Shown piece after piece: positions 1 to 8,139 of a stretch of 55,134 nucleotides of DNA (positions are counted from its first letter, which is position 1; each line of letters begins with the position of its first letter). The stretch comes from Eggerthellaceae bacterium (GTDB taxonomy: Bacteria > Actinomycetota > Coriobacteriia > Coriobacteriales > Eggerthellaceae). Made by a program: the position numbers and the translations under genes. The DNA is taken from positions 1 through 55,134 of the forward strand of contig JALCHN010000008.1 in NCBI GenBank assembly GCA_022644775.1, given 5' to 3'. The notes beneath the pieces are model-generated. The model was given only the letters and a program-made list of their open reading frames with translations. It was not told the origin of the DNA and did not search any database.

Positions 1-10
1 CACGCATAGC

Positions 11-39
11 GGTGACAACATCACGCGCCCCCGTTGTCA
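11..39 (-). repeat. Palindromic intergenic repeat, copy 1
   Basis: Read on the minus strand, this is TGACAACG, an 11-base core GGGGCGCGTGA, then TGTTGTCA followed by CC. The 8-base arms are inverted repeats with one imperfect pair. The same core and arms recur at 37945-37970, 37982-38010 and 55090-55116. It lies upstream of the HAD phosphatase gene. Confidence 0.8.
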
Positions 40-115
40 TCAACCGCCCCCTTTCGCATATAACGAGGCGGCAACCGGTTTCCGGCGGGCCGCGCGCGGG
101 CGCGCTTTCTGGTTG

Positions 116-121
116 TATAAT
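116..121 (+). promoter_or_regulatory. Candidate -10 box for the HAD phosphatase gene
   Basis: A perfect TATAAT stands about 50 bases before the ATG at 171. No convincing -35 box is visible at the usual spacing, so this is called on the -10 alone. Confidence 0.4.
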
Positions 122-170
122 GGCGAGCTCGAGAGTACACGACGATAGGGCGATAAGGATCAAGTCATAC

Positions 171-881
171 ATGGGCAGCGACGCGCAGACGCCTTCACAA
201 CAGCAGCCGGCTCACCTGGCGGTCTACGATTTCGACGGCACCTGCATCACGGGTAATTCTCCTGCGATGCTTGTTCCGTACCTCCTCGCTCATCGTATGC
301 TGCCCTTCCACCGTGCGATCGAGATCGGCTTCTGGGCCCTTGCATACAAGCTGCGCCTGCCCCAGAACGAAAGCTGGGTGCGCAGCAAGGTCTTCAGCGC
401 TTTCGAAGGCAAGCCCAAGGCCGACGTCGACGCCTTCCTCGCCGCCTTCTACGACGAGAAGATCGCCCCGCGCGTGCGCCCTGCGGCGCTCGCCTCCATG
501 CGCCGCGACAAGGAAGCGGGCCGTCTCGTCGTGATCGTGTCGGCCAGCTGGTCGGGCATCGTGGCCCGCGCCGCCCGTGACCTGCCCTTCGACCATGCCC
601 TCACCACCCGCATGGTCGTCGACGATGAGGGGCGCTACACCACCCAGGTCGACGGGGTGCCCGTGGAAGGCGAGGAAAAGGTGCGGGCCCTCACGCGCTT
701 CGCGAACGCAGCCTTCGCGCCGGGCGCCTGGTGCGTCGATGCCGCCTACGGCGACCATCATTCCGACGTCCCCCTGCTCAAGACCGCCGCCCGCCCCTGC
801 GCCGTCTGCCCCGACAATCCGCTCGAGCGCGAGGCCAAGCGCCGCGGCTGGCAGATCGAGGACTGGTCCCAAGGCGCCTAA
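171..881 (+). CDS. HAD-superfamily (subfamily IB) phosphatase
   Basis: A 236-residue soluble phosphohydrolase of the HAD-IB type (phosphoserine phosphatase/SerB-like architecture). Motif I is YDFDGT (nucleophile Asp near residue 20, acid Asp near 22), the serine of motif II lies in IVSASW, and motif IV is the acidic stretch GDHHSD near the C-terminus. Family members remove phosphate from small metabolites through an aspartyl-phosphate intermediate. The substrate cannot be read from the sequence. The frame is open upstream to base 12, but the ATG at 171 is preferred because an AAGGAT ribosome-binding site precedes it and homology begins just after it. It stands alone, with a promoter-like TATAAT upstream and a 134-base gap to the next gene. 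Confidence 0.85.
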   Translation: MGSDAQTPSQQQPAHLAVYDFDGTCITGNSPAMLVPYLLAHRMLPFHRAIEIGFWALAYKLRLPQNESWVRSKVFSAFEGKPKADVDAFLAAFYDEKIAPRVRPAALASMRRDKEAGRLVVIVSASWSGIVARAARDLPFDHALTTRMVVDDEGRYTTQVDGVPVEGEEKVRALTRFANAAFAPGAWCVDAAYGDHHSDVPLLKTAARPCAVCPDNPLEREAKRRGWQIEDWSQGA

Positions 882-1015
882 GCGCCCCGTTGCGGGACCG
901 TTACGATTTCATGGCGTTGCCCGTTTGCCGCCCGCACGCGCGCGGCGACGCACGTACTATGGAACAAACAGCATTGCTAAACTATCAATGAACTCGTTCA
1001 TATAAGGGAGGTCAC

Positions 1016-2491
1016 ATGTTCGGAAGGAACATCCGGGCCAACGGCTCCGACGATCTCGATCGTTCTCAGGCTTGCTCTCCCAGCGTGTATTTGGAACGCG
1101 CCGATCGCGCGTGGAGCGGTGGAGACCGCTCGCTGGCCATGCATCTCTATCTTGCGGCGTTCGAAAAGGCCCGCGAACAGGGCGACGATCCGGCGCCCGG
1201 CTTCGTGGAAGGGCTCAAGCGCGCTTGGGAAGAGGCGTGCGAGCAGAAGGAGCGCGCTCTGGCGGCCTACGTGTTCGAAAAGCTCGAGCCGTACCAGGAC
1301 GAAGAGGAATCGGCCGAAAACGCCAAGCGCCTGCACGAGCTCGACGTGGAAGGTGCCGAAGACGAGGCGAAAGCCGCGCCCAAGGACATGGGCGACCTGG
1401 CCGACCTCATTTCCAACCACCTTTCGGGCATCCAGGCCCTTATGGACCTGCCGGGCGCCGCGAACGTGGCCGCCTTCATCCCGCAGACAGACGCCGCCAA
1501 GGCCTCTGCGGAAGCAGCCGGCGAGTCGAAGGGGGAGGGCGACGCCGCGTCTTCCGATACGGGCATCGGCGTCGATTACGCCTCCCTCGTGGGCTACGGC
1601 CGCGCGATCGAGCTTATGCGCCCCTACGGGGTCGGCGTCCAGCGCGACGCCGCCTTCGAGAAGTTCGTCGCCGACATGCGCGCCCGCCACGGCATCGACG
1701 CCACGCCCCGCACCGACACGCTTCTGCTGCGCTCGGAATCCCGCGAAGACGCCAACGAGTTCATGCTCGCCACCGCCGGCGAGATCGGCCAGGACGCCGT
1801 GCGCATGTACATGGATGAAACGCCCCAGGGCTTCCCGGTCCTCTGCGTCATGACCTCGCCGGGCTTCAGGCACCGCGCACGCGTGGCGCGCAACGGCTTC
1901 GAGGGCCCCGGCGTGCTCATGCTCGAAGACATCGATCTGTGGGAAGTGCCCGCCGTGGGCGACGACGTGCCTGAAGGAATGGTGCCCCAGCTGTCGCGCG
2001 GCGCCCGCGAGGCGGTGGCCTTCATTCAGACCGCCGTGGAAAACCCGCAGGTCACCGTCCTGGCGACGGCGGCTGCCGACTCACGCCCCCAGGGCTTTTT
2101 CGCGACGCTTCTGGGTCCCATCGCCCCGATTGACATCGACCTGCCCGATGCGGCCGAGCGCACCCAGATCTGGGAGCACGAGATCGGCGCCCATGGGTCG
2201 CTTTCCGACCTCGACCCGGCGACGTTGGTGGCCTACACCAACGGGCTCTCGCGCTTCGAGATCGCCGAAGCCGCGCGCGTCGCGGTCGAGGAAGCCTACC
2301 GTGAAAGCATCGAGCGCCGCGCCTACGTGCCCGTGTCGAAGGACAACGTTATCGACAAGATCGCGGCCTTCCAGCCCTTCGATTCGCCTGAGTACCGCGC
2401 GCTTGAAGACGCGGCCGTAGTCGAGCTCATGCGCGCGATCGACGAGGACGAAGGCGGCGCCTCCGCCAGAGAAGAAGAGGGGAACCGATAA
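1016..2491 (+). CDS. Degenerate AAA+-like protein, probable pseudo-ATPase
   Basis: A 491-residue cytoplasmic protein not recognised as a named family. Residues 1-110 look helical and repeat-like (TPR-type composition), then comes an acidic, low-complexity linker to about 185. Residues 225-430 follow the AAA+ layout: a beta-strand reading LLL where the P-loop should start, a Walker-B-like LMLEDIDLW near 302-309, a sensor-1-like strand VTVLATAAA near 346-354, the typical IDLPDAAERTQIWEHEI segment near 374-390, and a sensor-2-like helix LSRFEIAEAARVA. The P-loop itself is replaced by RSESREDAN (239-247), so the Lys and Thr needed for ATP binding are missing. It overlaps the start of the Rrf2 regulator by one base (TAATG), so the two are probably translated together. 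A role as scaffold or regulator is inferred. Confidence 0.75.
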   Translation: MFGRNIRANGSDDLDRSQACSPSVYLERADRAWSGGDRSLAMHLYLAAFEKAREQGDDPAPGFVEGLKRAWEEACEQKERALAAYVFEKLEPYQDEEESAENAKRLHELDVEGAEDEAKAAPKDMGDLADLISNHLSGIQALMDLPGAANVAAFIPQTDAAKASAEAAGESKGEGDAASSDTGIGVDYASLVGYGRAIELMRPYGVGVQRDAAFEKFVADMRARHGIDATPRTDTLLLRSESREDANEFMLATAGEIGQDAVRMYMDETPQGFPVLCVMTSPGFRHRARVARNGFEGPGVLMLEDIDLWEVPAVGDDVPEGMVPQLSRGAREAVAFIQTAVENPQVTVLATAAADSRPQGFFATLLGPIAPIDIDLPDAAERTQIWEHEIGAHGSLSDLDPATLVAYTNGLSRFEIAEAARVAVEEAYRESIERRAYVPVSKDNVIDKIAAFQPFDSPEYRALEDAAVVELMRAIDEDEGGASAREEEGNR

Positions 2492-3021
2492 TGGAGCTCA
2501 CCCGACGCTGCGATTACGCCTGCCGCATCCTGCGCTCCGCCTACCGCCATCGCGAGCGCTACGTGTCGATCGCCGAAATCTCCGAAGAAGAGGACATTCC
2601 CTACGCCTTCGCGCGCACGATTCAGCACGACCTGGCCACCACCGGCTACGTGCGCACCGTGCGCGGATCGCGCGGCGGCCTGCAACTGGCGATCGACCCG
2701 AAGACGGTCACCGTGCTCGACCTGCTCCATGCCCTGCAGGGCCCGGTGTCGGTATCGGCCTGCGCAGCCGATCCCGACACCTGCCCCAAGAACTCCGCCT
2801 GCGCCTTCAACCGCATGTGGCAGGCCGCCGACCGGGCCCTCGCCGAGCTCTTCGGCTCGATCACCCTCTATGAAGTGCTCGAGGCCGACGCCGACCTGCC
2901 CGGGTTCAAACAATCCGTCGACCGTAAGGCCGACGAGGCGGTCGACTTGAGCATGCAGGAGCTCATCAGCGGGCGCGGGCCGGGCTCATGCCCGGCGTCT
3001 CGGCAGATCGCGAGCGCCTAG
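2491..3021 (+). CDS. Rrf2-family iron-sulfur transcriptional regulator
   Basis: A 176-residue winged-helix regulator of the Rrf2 family (IscR/NsrR/RirA relatives). The N-terminal helix-turn-helix spans about residues 1-65 (start MELTRRCDYACRIL, wing SRGGLQLA). A cysteine cluster CAADPDTCPKNSAC near 87-100 matches the region where family members bind a [2Fe-2S] or [4Fe-4S] cluster, which they use to sense iron-sulfur status, nitric oxide or redox state. It is coupled to the upstream pseudo-AAA gene by a one-base overlap, and its C-terminus overlaps the start of the mutY-like gene, so the three probably form one transcript. Its targets are unknown; autoregulation is usual in the family. Confidence 0.88.
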   Translation: MELTRRCDYACRILRSAYRHRERYVSIAEISEEEDIPYAFARTIQHDLATTGYVRTVRGSRGGLQLAIDPKTVTVLDLLHALQGPVSVSACAADPDTCPKNSACAFNRMWQAADRALAELFGSITLYEVLEADADLPGFKQSVDRKADEAVDLSMQELISGRGPGSCPASRQIASA

Positions 3022-3902
3022 TGGCGGGGAAGCGGGCGAGCGCGCCTGCGCCCCTGCCCGGCAGGGAGCGCCTGGCGGCCTTCGAAGCGCGCGTGTGGGA
3101 AGCCGGCGAGCGCTACGGCCGTCCCGACCTGCCCTGGCGCTATGTGGACGACCCCTATGCGGTGTACGTGTCGGAGGCCATGCTCCAGCAGACCCAGGTC
3201 GCGCGCGTGCTTTCGTACTGGCCGCGCTTTCTGCACGCCTTTCCCACCATCGACGCCCTGGCGAGCGCCTCGACCTCCGACGTGCTCGAGATGTGGCAGG
3301 GGCTCGGCTACAACCGCCGGGCGCTCGCGCTGTTGCGCACGGCCCAGATCTGCGCCCGTGACTACGCAGGCGCCATGCCCGCCACGGCCGAAGAGCTCGA
3401 GGCCCTGCCCGGCATAGGCCCGGCCACGGCGGCCGGTATCGTGGCCTTCGCCTATCAGCGGCCTTCGGTCTACATTGAAACCAACGTGCGCGCCGTCTTC
3501 ATCCACGAGTTCTTCCCCGATGTCGCCGACAAGGTCTCCGATGCCGACCTTCGCCCGCTCGTTGCGGCCACCTGTTCGCGCGAGGACGCGCGCGGCTGGT
3601 ACTACGCCCTGCTCGATTGGGGCGCGCAGCTGAAGAAAGACCAGGTCAACCCTTCGCGCAAGGCCAAGGCCTACCACCGCCAGTCCCGGTTCGAAGGATC
3701 AAAGCGCCAGAAGCGGTCCTTCCTCTTGCGCGAGGTGCTCGCCCAGCCGGGCGTGTCGGCGGCAGAGCTCCATCGCCTGCTCGACGCCGAGGAGGCGTCC
3801 CATGGCCGCGAGCCGGTCGACGACGGAGCCTTCGCGGCTATCCTGGCCGAAATGGAAGCGGAGGGCTTTTTCTCCCGCGACGGGGAAGGGTATCGCGCCT
3901 AG
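2988..3902 (+). CDS. mutY: MutY-like A/G-specific adenine glycosylase lacking the Fe-S cluster
   Basis: A 304-residue DNA glycosylase of the HhH-GPD superfamily, expected to remove adenine mispaired with 8-oxoguanine. The MutY signature SEAMLQQTQV (catalytic Glu near 63), QGLGYNRRA and the helix-hairpin-helix LPGIGPATAAG near 140-150 are clear. The catalytic Asp site reads IETNVRAV, with Glu-Thr where the usual motif has Asp-Gly. The loop after LDWGAQ contains none of the four cysteines that hold the [4Fe-4S] cluster in standard MutY and EndoIII, and the C-terminus is a short winged-helix-like segment rather than a NUDIX-type 8-oxoG recognition domain. The ATG at 2988 overlaps the Rrf2 gene by 34 bases; an in-frame GTG at 3021, overlapping the Rrf2 stop by one base, is an equally good start. 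Confidence 0.82.
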   Translation: MPGVSADRERLVAGKRASAPAPLPGRERLAAFEARVWEAGERYGRPDLPWRYVDDPYAVYVSEAMLQQTQVARVLSYWPRFLHAFPTIDALASASTSDVLEMWQGLGYNRRALALLRTAQICARDYAGAMPATAEELEALPGIGPATAAGIVAFAYQRPSVYIETNVRAVFIHEFFPDVADKVSDADLRPLVAATCSREDARGWYYALLDWGAQLKKDQVNPSRKAKAYHRQSRFEGSKRQKRSFLLREVLAQPGVSAAELHRLLDAEEASHGREPVDDGAFAAILAEMEAEGFFSRDGEGYRA

Positions 3903-3922
3903 CGGTCTGGCGCCGGCGCGCC

Positions 3923-4768
3923 CTACGCGACCGGGTAGCTCCCGAGCACCTTCACCTCGCGCAGCTTGAGCCGCAGGCAGTTGAGCGCCGTCTGCACCTC
4001 GGGCTGCTCGAGCCGGCCTTCCAGGTTCACGAAGAACATGTAGCTGCCCAGGCCCTGTTTGGTGGGACGCGACTGGATCATCGACAGGTCGAGGTCGGCG
4101 TAGACGAATTCCGAAAGGATCATGCTCAACGTGCCCTTGCGGTTGTCGTGCGGGAAGAGGGCGAGCGAGGTGATGTAGCGGTCGCTGTCGAACACGGGCC
4201 GCGCTCCTGTGCGCCCGATGAGGGCGAACGAGGTCTGGTTGCCTATGCGGTCGCCGATTTCGCGCTCGTGCACTTCGGCCCCGTAGAGGTTGGCGGCGAA
4301 CTCGTTGGCGATGCCGGCGACGGTGGGGTCCTCGGCGGCCATGCGGGCGCTTTCGGCCGTGCTCGACGCGGTGACGATGCGCCGGCCGGGCAGGTTGGCC
4401 TGGATGTAGCGGCGGCACTGGGCGAGCCCCTGGGGATGCGACACGACGGTCTTCACGTCGGCCACATGCGAGCCGGGGTGGAGGAGCAGGCAGTGGTGGA
4501 TGTCGAGGATCGTTTCCCCGATCACGGTCGTGCTGCTGTGGAAGGCGAAGTTGTCGAGCGTGCTCGTCACTGCGCCTTCGAGCGAGTTTTCGGTCGCGAC
4601 GACGCCGTAGTCGGCCTTGCCGCGCTCGACGGCCTCGAACACGTCGGCGAAGGAGTCGCAGGGCTGGAAGGCGACCTCTTGCCCGATCTTGTCGGCGAAC
4701 ACGCGCGCCGCTTCGTCGCAGTTGGTGCCGAAGGGCCCTAGGAACGCCATGGAGATTCCAGCCGTCAT
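3923..4768 (-). CDS. pheA: Prephenate dehydratase
   Basis: A 281-residue monofunctional prephenate dehydratase, converting prephenate to phenylpyruvate in phenylalanine synthesis. The catalytic domain starts at MAFLGPFGTNCDEAA and carries the ASSTAESA segment and NQTSFALIG, which holds the position of the catalytic Thr (the usual TRF reads TSF here). A C-terminal ACT domain follows, with KGTLSMIL and SRPTKQGLGSYMFF, the phenylalanine-binding regulatory motifs, so feedback inhibition by phenylalanine is expected. The frame is open to 4849, but the ATG at 4768 is chosen because GGAAGGAT precedes it at good spacing and homology starts a few residues later. It is divergent from hyaA and convergent with mutY. 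Confidence 0.93.
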   Translation of the reverse strand: MTAGISMAFLGPFGTNCDEAARVFADKIGQEVAFQPCDSFADVFEAVERGKADYGVVATENSLEGAVTSTLDNFAFHSSTTVIGETILDIHHCLLLHPGSHVADVKTVVSHPQGLAQCRRYIQANLPGRRIVTASSTAESARMAAEDPTVAGIANEFAANLYGAEVHEREIGDRIGNQTSFALIGRTGARPVFDSDRYITSLALFPHDNRKGTLSMILSEFVYADLDLSMIQSRPTKQGLGSYMFFVNLEGRLEQPEVQTALNCLRLKLREVKVLGSYPVA

Positions 4769-4795
4769 TGCACGATCCTTCCGAATGAGCAAAAT

Positions 4796-4819
4796 CCCCA
4801 CATTCATATGAATTTGGGG
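4796..4819 (-). promoter_or_regulatory. Near-perfect 24-bp palindrome in the pheA leader
   Basis: On the minus strand, CCCCAAATTCAT pairs with ATGAATGTGGGG (one mismatched pair), followed by ATTTTG, 28 bases before the pheA start codon. It could be an operator or a weak attenuator-like hairpin. No leader peptide rich in phenylalanine is convincing. Confidence 0.4.
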
Positions 4820-4876
4820 TCGAATAATGCAAAACGTTGCAAAAGCCATAGGAATATTTCAGTCTGGTAAATAGTT

Positions 4877-5060
4877 AGCACCCAAAAATACGCTTATGTG
4901 GGTGCTTGCCCTATGAAATTGAACATATAATCTTGTCTTGCAACGTAATGGGTATAATTATTACGTTTAGGCAACGGCTAAGGACGTTTGCACGGGATTA
5001 TTGTCAGGCGGTACGCGGAAGAATCACGGAAGTGTTACTTGTTTCCTACAATGTAACACT
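4877..5060 (+). promoter_or_regulatory. Divergent pheA-hyaA control region with three inverted repeats and -10 boxes
   Basis: This AT-rich stretch lies inside the 400-base gap between pheA and hyaA. It holds AGCACCCA-N14-TGGGTGCT (4877-4906), CGTAAT-N10-ATTACG (4944-4965) and AGTGTTAC-N14-GTAACACT (5031-5060). TATAAT boxes lie at 4926-4931 and 4953-4958, the second inside the N10 spacer of the middle repeat; a TACAAT lies inside the last one. The two outer repeats share the same 8-14-8 geometry. This looks like a regulated hydrogenase promoter with operator sites; the regulator is not identified. Confidence 0.6.
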
Positions 5061-5149
5061 CTAACAAACTTTCACCGTCTGTTCAACGGCAATCATCGCG
5101 CGCAGCCGTATCTCAGCAAGAAGCTATTTTCCGTGCACTGCAGTCGAGA

Positions 5150-5168
5150 ACACCAAGGAGGTGTGCAC
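5150..5168 (+). promoter_or_regulatory. hyaA ribosome-binding site in a small hairpin loop
   Basis: A strong AAGGAGG (5155-5161) precedes the ATG at 5169. ACACC (5150-5154) can pair with GGTGT (5160-5164), putting AAGGA in the loop. The site fixes the start codon; a translational control role is only a possibility. Confidence 0.5.
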
Positions 5169-6491
5169 ATGGAAAAAGAGGCCATCGGAACAGAGTTCGA
5201 GCAGATGCTGAACGCGCGTGGTGTTACGCGCCGCAGCTTCATGAAGCTCTGCGGCACGCTGGTGGCGGCTGCTGGGTTGTCCCAGCTCACCGTTCCCCAG
5301 GTTGCCCAGGCTCTCGAAGAATCTGTGATTGGCGCGAAGGAGGGCAACCTCTATCCGGTCATCTGGATCGAGGGCGCTTCGTGCACGGGTTGCACCGAAG
5401 CGTTTGCACAGAGCACTGAGCCCGACCCCGCGACGGTCGTGCTTGAAATGATCTCGCTCAACTACAGCGAGACCCTTTCCGCAGCCGCCGGCTATTCCAT
5501 GGAAGAAGCCAAGGAACAGACGATCGAAGCAGGCAACTACCTGCTCGTCTACGAAGGCGCCGTGCTCGAGGGCTGGGGCGGCAACGCCCTGCGCGTGGCC
5601 GGCAAGCCCGGTACCGAGCACCTGATCGAAGCCGCCGGCAAGGCCAACGCGGTCGTCGCTCTGGGCTCCTGCGCCGTCAACGGCGGTTGGATGGGCGCCC
5701 ATCCCAATTCGGCCGGCGCTGTGGGCGTGCAGAAGTACCTGCAGGAAGCGGGCATCTCCACCCCGGTCGTCAACATCCCCGGCTGCCCGGCCAATCCCGA
5801 ATGGCTCGTGGCCGTGCTCGTCGACGTTGTCATGATGAGCAAGCTGCCCGACCTCAACGAGGACAACAAGCCCTCGCTGATCTTCAACGAGACGATCCAC
5901 GACAACTGCGAGCGCCGCGGCCACTTCGAGAACGGCGAATTCGTCTATCAGTTCGGCTCCGAAGAGGAAGCCAAGAACTACTGCCTCTACGCGGTGGGCT
6001 GCCGCGGTCCCCAGACCAAGGCCAACTGCGGCATCGTCCGCTACAACGACCAGCGCTCCTGGTGCGTTGAGTCCGGCGCTCCCTGCATCGGCTGCTGCGA
6101 GGCGGCCCCCATGGATCCGGGCCACAACTGGGTCGAGGTCAACACCCCGTTCTACAAGCGCCATCGCGACCTGCGCATCGGCGACTGGGTCGTGCAGCCC
6201 GAAGCCATCTGCTTCGGCCTCACCGGCATCGTTGCCGCTGCGTTCGTGATCCACGGCTTCTGCTGGAAGGCCTCCAAGCGCATGAAGGGCAACGTCCGCA
6301 TCGAGCCCAAGCGCGCCTGGGACGCCAAGCATCCCGATCAGTCGATCGGCGACTACAGCCAGCCGAAGACGATCGTCCACGAAGACGGCACCAAGGAAAC
6401 CATGTCGGCCGAAGACTTCGAGAAGAAGCTCCAGGCAGACTATGAAAAGCGCCACGAGGCGCTCACGGGCAAGAAGGGGGGCAACGAGTAA
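5169..6491 (+). CDS. hyaA: [NiFe]-hydrogenase small subunit, Tat-exported
   Basis: The 440-residue electron-transfer subunit of a group 1 membrane-bound uptake hydrogenase. An N-terminal twin-arginine signal (TRRSFMKL, Arg 21-22, followed by a hydrophobic stretch) sends the folded complex across the membrane. The mature part carries the cysteine and histidine pattern of three Fe-S clusters: EGASCTGC and GSCAVNGG for the proximal cluster, then NIPGCP, and the later cysteine-rich segments between about 275 and 325. A hydrophobic C-terminal helix (GIVAAAFVIHGFCW) anchors it to the outer face of the membrane, followed by a charged tail of about 70 residues, longer than usual. The start at 5169 follows a strong AAGGAGG. 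The stop is directly followed by hyaB. Coriobacterial enzymes of this kind are often placed in group 1i; that placement is inference here. Confidence 0.95.
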   Translation: MEKEAIGTEFEQMLNARGVTRRSFMKLCGTLVAAAGLSQLTVPQVAQALEESVIGAKEGNLYPVIWIEGASCTGCTEAFAQSTEPDPATVVLEMISLNYSETLSAAAGYSMEEAKEQTIEAGNYLLVYEGAVLEGWGGNALRVAGKPGTEHLIEAAGKANAVVALGSCAVNGGWMGAHPNSAGAVGVQKYLQEAGISTPVVNIPGCPANPEWLVAVLVDVVMMSKLPDLNEDNKPSLIFNETIHDNCERRGHFENGEFVYQFGSEEEAKNYCLYAVGCRGPQTKANCGIVRYNDQRSWCVESGAPCIGCCEAAPMDPGHNWVEVNTPFYKRHRDLRIGDWVVQPEAICFGLTGIVAAAFVIHGFCWKASKRMKGNVRIEPKRAWDAKHPDQSIGDYSQPKTIVHEDGTKETMSAEDFEKKLQADYEKRHEALTGKKGGNE

Positions 6492-8138
6492 ATGGCACGT
6501 ACTGTTATCGACCCGATTACCCGTATCGAGGGCCATCTGCGCGTAGAGATGGAAGTCGAAGACGGCGTGATCACCAACGCGTGGTCGTCGGGCGGCTGCT
6601 TCCGCGGCATGGAGCTCGTCGTGCGCGACCGCACGCCTGAAGACGCTGCCCAGATCGTGCAGCGCATCTGCGGCGTGTGCCCGGTTTCGCACGCTCACGC
6701 GGCTTCGATTGCCGGCGAGAAGGCCTACGGCATCACCATTTCCAACAACGCGCGCATCATCCGCAACCTGGTTGAAGGCGCCCAGTTCCTGCACAGCCAC
6801 ATCCTGTGGTTCTACAACCTCTGCGCGCTCGACTACGTCAACCCGCTCAACGGCCTGAAGGCGAACATCTCCGACGCCATCGACCTGGGCAAGCAGCTCG
6901 GTCTGGCCATGAACACCGACCTCAACCAGCTCGCGAGCCGTCTCACGACGTTCGCCGACAACAAGCAGCTGTCCATTTTCAGCGGCAACTGGTTCGATTC
7001 GGAAAACGGCACCGGCTACAAGCTGCCGGCCGAAGTCGACCTCATCCTCACGGGCCACTACCTGGAAGCCCTCACGATGCAGGCCAAGTCGTCTGAGATC
7101 GCCGGCCTCCTGGGCGGCAAGATGCCCCACATCATGACCTCCACGGTGGGCGGCACGATGTTCGTCCCGACCGAAGAGAAGCTCGACGACCTGTGGGGTC
7201 TCGTCAACGAGGTCTACAACTGGGTTGCCGCGACCATGATCCCCGACACCCTGGCGCTCGTGCCCTACTATCAGGACGCGCTCACCTGGGGCAAGGGCTG
7301 CGGCCGCTACGGCGCTTGGGGCGTGTTCAACGACCCGAGCTTCGAGATGAGCAAGCGCTACCTGCCTTCCGGCGTCCTCGACGAGAACCTCAATCTTTCC
7401 GAGGTCGACGAGGACAAGATCTCCGAATACGTGGGCCATTCCTGGTACGAAGGCGACTCCGACCTCAACCCGCGCGAAGGCGAGACCAAGCCCCTGTTCA
7501 CCGAATACGACGTCAACGATCGCTACACCTGGGTCAAGGCGCCGACCTACGACGGCAAGGCCATGGAATGCGACTCCCTGGCGCGCATCCTCGTCGCTTA
7601 CAAGCGCGGCGTGCCCTTCATCGTCGAGCAGGTCGACGATTTCCTGGAAAAGGTCGGCGCGCCCGGCCAGATTTCGCTCGCTCAGTCGACGCTCGGTCGT
7701 ACCGGCCTGCGTCAGATCGAGACGCTCTACGTCGCCAAGCTCATGAAGGACTGGACGCAGGAGCTCATCGAGGCCGTCAAGAGCGGCGACTCCGAGTACT
7801 TCCGCGAGCCGGAACGCGCGGCGGGCGAAGGCACCGGTTTCTGGGAGGCCCCGCGCGGCGCTCTCTACCACACCGAAAAGGTCAAGGACGGCAAGATCAC
7901 CGATTACCAGATCATCATCCCGTCCACCTGGAACCTGGCCCCGATCAACGGCAACGGCGAGCACGGCCCGCTGGAACAGGCCCTTATCGGCGTGCCGGTG
8001 ACCGACATGGAAAAGCCGATCAACGCCCTGCGCACGGTCCACAGCTTCGACCCGTGCACCGCGTGCTCTGTGCACATCACCGAGCCGAAGACCGGCAAGA
8101 AGTTCGAGACGGTAACCAGCCCGTGGGGGGTGAAGTAG
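6492..8138 (+). CDS. hyaB: [NiFe]-hydrogenase large subunit
   Basis: The 548-residue catalytic subunit that oxidises H2 at a Ni-Fe(CN)2CO centre. The N-terminal nickel motif is RICGVCPVSHAH (Cys 60 and Cys 63) and the C-terminal motif is DPCTACSVH (Cys 522 and Cys 525). The 20 residues after that final His are the extension that a maturation protease, presumably HyaD encoded nearby, removes after nickel insertion. It has no export signal and would travel across the membrane with HyaA. The start codon immediately follows the hyaA stop, and hyaC begins one base after the hyaB stop, so the three are a single translational unit. No hyp maturation genes are in this window. Confidence 0.96.
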   Translation: MARTVIDPITRIEGHLRVEMEVEDGVITNAWSSGGCFRGMELVVRDRTPEDAAQIVQRICGVCPVSHAHAASIAGEKAYGITISNNARIIRNLVEGAQFLHSHILWFYNLCALDYVNPLNGLKANISDAIDLGKQLGLAMNTDLNQLASRLTTFADNKQLSIFSGNWFDSENGTGYKLPAEVDLILTGHYLEALTMQAKSSEIAGLLGGKMPHIMTSTVGGTMFVPTEEKLDDLWGLVNEVYNWVAATMIPDTLALVPYYQDALTWGKGCGRYGAWGVFNDPSFEMSKRYLPSGVLDENLNLSEVDEDKISEYVGHSWYEGDSDLNPREGETKPLFTEYDVNDRYTWVKAPTYDGKAMECDSLARILVAYKRGVPFIVEQVDDFLEKVGAPGQISLAQSTLGRTGLRQIETLYVAKLMKDWTQELIEAVKSGDSEYFREPERAAGEGTGFWEAPRGALYHTEKVKDGKITDYQIIIPSTWNLAPINGNGEHGPLEQALIGVPVTDMEKPINALRTVHSFDPCTACSVHITEPKTGKKFETVTSPWGVK

Positions 8139-8139
8139 C

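Noticed and set aside
4769-4849. Phenylalanine leader peptide or T-box controlling pheA
   Set aside because: The upstream in-frame stretch has only two Phe codons and no T-box or anticodon-like structure could be seen.
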